A stretch of DNA of 64,000 nt from Microbacterium sp. SLBN-154 (GTDB lineage Bacteria; Actinomycetota; Actinomycetes; Actinomycetales; Microbacteriaceae), in contig NZ_VFNL01000001.1 in assembly GCF_006715565.1 (NCBI RefSeq), positions 3,038,001 to 3,102,000 of the forward strand. Direction: 5' to 3'. How positions within the stretch are numbered: position 1 is the stretch's first letter; every line of letters begins with the position of its first letter. Shown here piece after piece: positions 61,162 through 64,000 of the stretch. The notes under the pieces were generated by a model. That model was not told the origin of the DNA and ran no database searches. It saw nothing but the letters and a program-made list of their open reading frames with translations. A program made the translations under genes and the position numbers.

Positions 61162-62414
61162 GCGGCGCCGTCCCTTCGCTTCCGACCCGGGGCGACGCTG
61201 TCCTGGTGGGGCTCACCCTCATCGACGGCGTCGAGCCCGAACCCCGAGACGGCATGGCCCTCGTCATCGCGGACGGCAGGATCGCGCGGGTCACGACCCC
61301 GGATGACGCGGTGACCGGGGCCGAACGGGTGATCGACCTCGACGGCGCCTTCGTCATGCCGGGCCTGATCAACATGCACACGCACTTCTCGCTGTCCCTT
61401 CCGGGAGCGGGTGGCGACGCGGTCAGCAGCCTCAGCCCGCACGAGCTCTCGCTCTACATGGCAGACGGCGCGCGCCGCACCCTGCTGTCGGGGGTGACCA
61501 CGGTGCGCTGCGTCGCCGAGAAGGGCGGCGCCGACTTCGCGCTGCGCCGCGCGATCGCCGCCGGTCACGTGCCGGGCCCCCGCATCTACACCGCGGGGCG
61601 CGCGCTGTGCTGCACCGGCGGGCACGGGTTCGACAGCGACGACACCCTGGAGTGCGACGGCGCCGACGCCTTCGCACGAGGGGTCCGTTCGCAGGTCAAG
61701 GCCGGCGCCGACCTCATCAAGCTCATGATCTCGGGCGGCATCGCCGGCGAGCACGAGGAGATCACCACGCCCCAGCTCACCCGCGAGGAGATGGCCGCGG
61801 CGATTTCGACCGCCCATGCGTGGGGCCGCAAGGTCACGGCTCACGCCGGGCCTGCGGCGATCATCGCCGAAGCGGTGGCGCTGGGCCTGGACTGCGTCGA
61901 GCACGGGTACGAGCTCACCCCCGAGGTCGCTCGCCTCATGGCCGAGCACGGCACAGCGCTCGTGCCGACGCTCGTCGTCACCCGGGCGAGCGCGTTCTTC
62001 GACGACCTCGGCGTACCGGCATGGATGCAGCAGCGCTCCCTCGGGGCGGGACCGCGCCATATGGCTTCGTACCGCCACGCACTCGACGCCGGCGTCGACG
62101 TGCTCCTGGGCAGCGACATGCCCCCGTTCTGGAACTTCGAGGGGACGAGCGCGGTGGTGCGCGAACTCGAGCACATGCAGGCGGGCGGCCTCGCCGCCCC
62201 CGACGCGGTGCGCGCAGCGACAGCGGCCCCCGCCCGGTGGCTGGGCGCCGAGGGTCAGCTCGGCACCCTCACGCCGGGCGCATGGGCCGACCTCGTCGTG
62301 ACCCCGGGCGATCCGACGGCCGACGTCAGTGCACTCCGCGACCTCGATCTGGTCATGAAGGGCGGTGTCGTCGTCCGCGACGACCGGGGCCGTGTCCGCG
62401 GCGCCTTCGAGTGA
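61158..62414 (+). CDS. amidohydrolase family protein
   Basis: 418 residues. The metal-binding motif GLINMHTHFSLSLPGAGG, later GRKVTAHAGPAAIIAEAV, LDCVEHGYELTPEVARLMAE and the Asp in LLGSDMPPFWNF mark a cyclic-amidase/imidazolonepropionase-like amidohydrolase (TIM barrel plus beta-sandwich). The C-terminus LRDLDLVMKGGVVVRD is typical. Substrate unknown. It is translationally coupled to menF and followed by a TIGR04076 protein and a luciferase-like oxidoreductase, suggesting a small catabolic set. Confidence 0.88.
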   Translation: MSGAVPSLPTRGDAVLVGLTLIDGVEPEPRDGMALVIADGRIARVTTPDDAVTGAERVIDLDGAFVMPGLINMHTHFSLSLPGAGGDAVSSLSPHELSLYMADGARRTLLSGVTTVRCVAEKGGADFALRRAIAAGHVPGPRIYTAGRALCCTGGHGFDSDDTLECDGADAFARGVRSQVKAGADLIKLMISGGIAGEHEEITTPQLTREEMAAAISTAHAWGRKVTAHAGPAAIIAEAVALGLDCVEHGYELTPEVARLMAEHGTALVPTLVVTRASAFFDDLGVPAWMQQRSLGAGPRHMASYRHALDAGVDVLLGSDMPPFWNFEGTSAVVRELEHMQAGGLAAPDAVRAATAAPARWLGAEGQLGTLTPGAWADLVVTPGDPTADVSALRDLDLVMKGGVVVRDDRGRVRGAFE

Positions 62415-62445
62415 AGACGCGCGTGCGACTGACAGGATGAGCAAG

Positions 62446-62805
62446 ATGAGCACCGTGAACCTGCCCGAGCCTCCCTCCGACAGTGGCGACGGCGCCACCT
62501 CCGATCTCTACGACCTCCGGGTCGTCGTCGAACGGATCGAGGGCCGGTCGGTCTGCGGCATGGCGGTGGGCGATCACATCGATCTCGTCGAGAGCAGCCG
62601 GCTGTGCCTTCCCGACGGCGGTCACTTCTGCCTCTACGCCCTTCAGGCGGTGCTTCCCCTCCTGCCGGCCAAGCAGCGGCAGCTTCCGGCCGGCGATTGG
62701 CTGGAGAGGGATGACCTCGTCGCATGCCCTGACCCGGAGGAGCGTCTGATCATGCGGATCGAGCGCACCGGCATCCGCTCCATCCCGACCGACGAGCTCA
62801 CGTGA
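62446..62805 (+). CDS. TIGR04076 family protein
   Basis: 119 residues. YDLRVVVERIEGRSVCGMAV, ESSRLCLPDGGHFCLYALQA, LPAKQRQLPAGDWLERDDLV and ACPDPEERLIMRIERTGIR match the TIGR04076 pattern, with three conserved cysteines (about 39, 55, 63) and a late Cys in ACPDPE. Function of the family is unknown. ATG 62446 is preferred because AGGA lies eight bases upstream; ATG 62437 adds three residues. Its stop overlaps the GTG of the next gene (GTGA). Confidence 0.82.
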   Translation: MSTVNLPEPPSDSGDGATSDLYDLRVVVERIEGRSVCGMAVGDHIDLVESSRLCLPDGGHFCLYALQAVLPLLPAKQRQLPAGDWLERDDLVACPDPEERLIMRIERTGIRSIPTDELT

Positions 62806-63815
62806 GCCGCGCCTCGCACCGGGTGCAGGTGAGCCTGGGCCTGCAGACCGACAAGCGCCTCGGCGAATACGGCGCTCTCGCGCGCCTGGCCGAAGACCTC
62901 GGCTTCGACGGGGTGAGCGTCTTCTCCGATCTGCTCTATCAGCCGCCGATCGCCGCGCTGCTGGAGATGGCGGGCGCCACCTCGCGGATCCGCCTCGGAT
63001 GCGCGTGCTGGAACCCCTTCACCCTTCATCCGTACGAGATCGCCGGTCAGTTCGCCCTCGTCGACGACGCATCGGGGGGCCGTGCGTACCTGGGCCTCGC
63101 CCGCGGGTCGTGGCTGGAGGCCATCGGGCTCGAGCCCGAGCGGCCGATCACCGCGCTCCGCGATGCCGCCGGAGTGATCCAAGCCCTGCTCAGCGGTGCG
63201 GGTGAGGGGTACGACGGCCGGGTGTTCCGTCTCGAACCGGACGTGCGGCTGCGGTATCCGGTGGTGCGTCCGCAGGCCCCGGTGCTGATCGGCTCATGGG
63301 GCCCGAGAGGCATGTCGCTGGCGGGGGAGATCGCCGACGAGATCAAGATCGGCGGTTCGGCGAACCCGGCGATGGTGCAGGTCGTGCGTGAGCGCCTCCG
63401 CCCCGGCGCGCAGAAGGCAGGTCGCGCCGAGCGCGACGTCGGCGTCGTGCTCGGCGCCGTGACGGTCGTCGATCGCGACGGCGATGCCGCCAGGGCGCTG
63501 GCCCGCCGTGAGGTGGCGATGTACCTCGACGTCATCGCCGCCCTCGACCCGACGGTGGATCTTCCCGAGGGGCTGCTCCCCGGCATCCGCTCCCGGCTCG
63601 CCGAAGGCGACGAGGAGGGCGCGGGACGACTGGTCCCCCGCGACGTGCTGGAGCTGTTCGCCTTCGCCGGCACTCCTGACGACATCGCACGCCAGGCGCA
63701 TCTCCTGATCGACGCCGGCGTCGACCGGATCGAATTCGGAACCCCCCACGGACGGGTGCCGGCCGAGGGGATCGCGCTTCTCGGGCGTGAGGTGCTGCCA
63801 CAGCTCGCGGACTGA
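62802..63815 (+). CDS. luciferase-like (LLM class) flavin/F420-dependent oxidoreductase
   Basis: 337 residues. TIM-barrel pattern with SLGLQTDKRLGEYGALARLA, EDLGFDGVSVFSDLLYQPPI, LGCACWNPFTLHPYEIAGQF, GGRAYLGLARGSWLEAIGLE and PVLIGSWGPRG, followed by GEIADEIKIGGSANPAM. It is in the F420/FMN-dependent N5,N10-methylenetetrahydromethanopterin reductase-like group. The cofactor (FMN or F420) cannot be told. Start GTG overlaps the previous stop. Last gene of the menF chain; substrate unknown, perhaps shared with the amidohydrolase. Confidence 0.88.
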   Translation: MSRASHRVQVSLGLQTDKRLGEYGALARLAEDLGFDGVSVFSDLLYQPPIAALLEMAGATSRIRLGCACWNPFTLHPYEIAGQFALVDDASGGRAYLGLARGSWLEAIGLEPERPITALRDAAGVIQALLSGAGEGYDGRVFRLEPDVRLRYPVVRPQAPVLIGSWGPRGMSLAGEIADEIKIGGSANPAMVQVVRERLRPGAQKAGRAERDVGVVLGAVTVVDRDGDAARALARREVAMYLDVIAALDPTVDLPEGLLPGIRSRLAEGDEEGAGRLVPRDVLELFAFAGTPDDIARQAHLLIDAGVDRIEFGTPHGRVPAEGIALLGREVLPQLAD

Positions 63816-63840
63816 GCGACGGCGCGTCGGCGGCGGTCGC

Positions 63841-64000
63841 TCAGCCCAGCAGGCGTTCGCGGAGCGGGTCGAGACCCATCGGACCGAGCGCAAGCGCGTC
63901 GCGATGGAACCGGCGGAGCGAGAACGCCTCGCCGTCGACGACCTCCCGCGCGGTGCGAGCCTGCGTCCACAGACGCGCGCCGACGCGGAACGCCAGCGCC
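63841..64000 (-). CDS. DUF885 family protein, C-terminal end
   Basis: Only the last 52 codons and the stop (TGA at 63841-63843) are inside. The tail reads TARREVV... then FHRDALALGPMGLDPLRERL, the conserved C-terminus of DUF885 proteins, large alpha-helical putative metallopeptidases. The rest lies beyond the right edge. Confidence 0.8.
   Translation of the reverse strand, partial: ALAFRVGARLWTQARTAREVVDGEAFSLRRFHRDALALGPMGLDPLRERLLG

Overview
The window comes from a high-GC actinobacterium, most likely Microbacteriaceae and probably Microbacterium. This rests on very GC-rich coding sequence with almost exclusive G/C third positions, frequent GTG/TTG starts, many apparently leaderless genes, and gene sets typical of that family (hadAB-murB, menaquinone genes, FprA, RamB-aceA-aceB, a DosR/DosS pair). 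These assignments are from reading and recall of protein families; no search was run. The sequence is chromosomal in character: there is no transposase, phage, plasmid or CRISPR gene.

Layout. 0-2.1 kb: start of a solute-binding lipoprotein gene, then an Lrp/AsnC regulator divergent from alanine dehydrogenase with a dyad between them. 2.2-10.6 kb: a putrescine/GABA module (aldehyde dehydrogenase, APC permease, universal stress protein, putrescine oxidase, GABA aminotransferase) divergent from a PucR-type regulator. 10.7-15.4 kb: glyoxylate shunt, RamB divergent from aceA-aceB. 15.5-25.4 kb: aminotransferase, flavoprotein, two copies of a palindromic intergenic element, hadA-hadB-murB, TauE exporter, DUF2510 protein, DksA-type zinc finger, epimerase, a CBS/CorC-type membrane protein preceded by a small overlapping ORF, and a guanidinium exporter gene preceded by a guanidine-III riboswitch. 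25.5-36.7 kb: an LPATG surface protein, LysM protein, tRNA-Thr/tRNA-Met and tRNA-Tyr, M23 peptidase, inositol monophosphatase, sugar kinase, and a 490-bp region of two tandem arrays. 36.7-42.9 kb: a sugar ABC importer with two LacI-type operators, YajQ, DoxX and quinone reductase.

42.9-54.7 kb is the most distinctive part: a compact island resembling the mycobacterial DosR dormancy regulon. It holds alcohol dehydrogenase, two universal stress proteins, BON protein, a DosS-like kinase with the heme-binding residues retained, beta-CASP hydrolase, flavodoxin-domain protein, PfkB, membrane protein, DosR, and a PNPOx-like protein. Six DosR-box-like sequences lie here. Plausible -10 hexamers sit 22 nt from a box at most of its promoters. 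One box fires toward no gene, but onto a structured stretch that would be antisense to the end of devS; I propose a DosR-controlled small RNA there.

55.7-64 kb: FprA, polyprenyl diphosphate synthase, MenG, DUF402 protein and MenF (menaquinone synthesis), then an amidohydrolase / TIGR04076 / luciferase-like oxidoreductase chain coupled to menF, and the end of a DUF885 gene.
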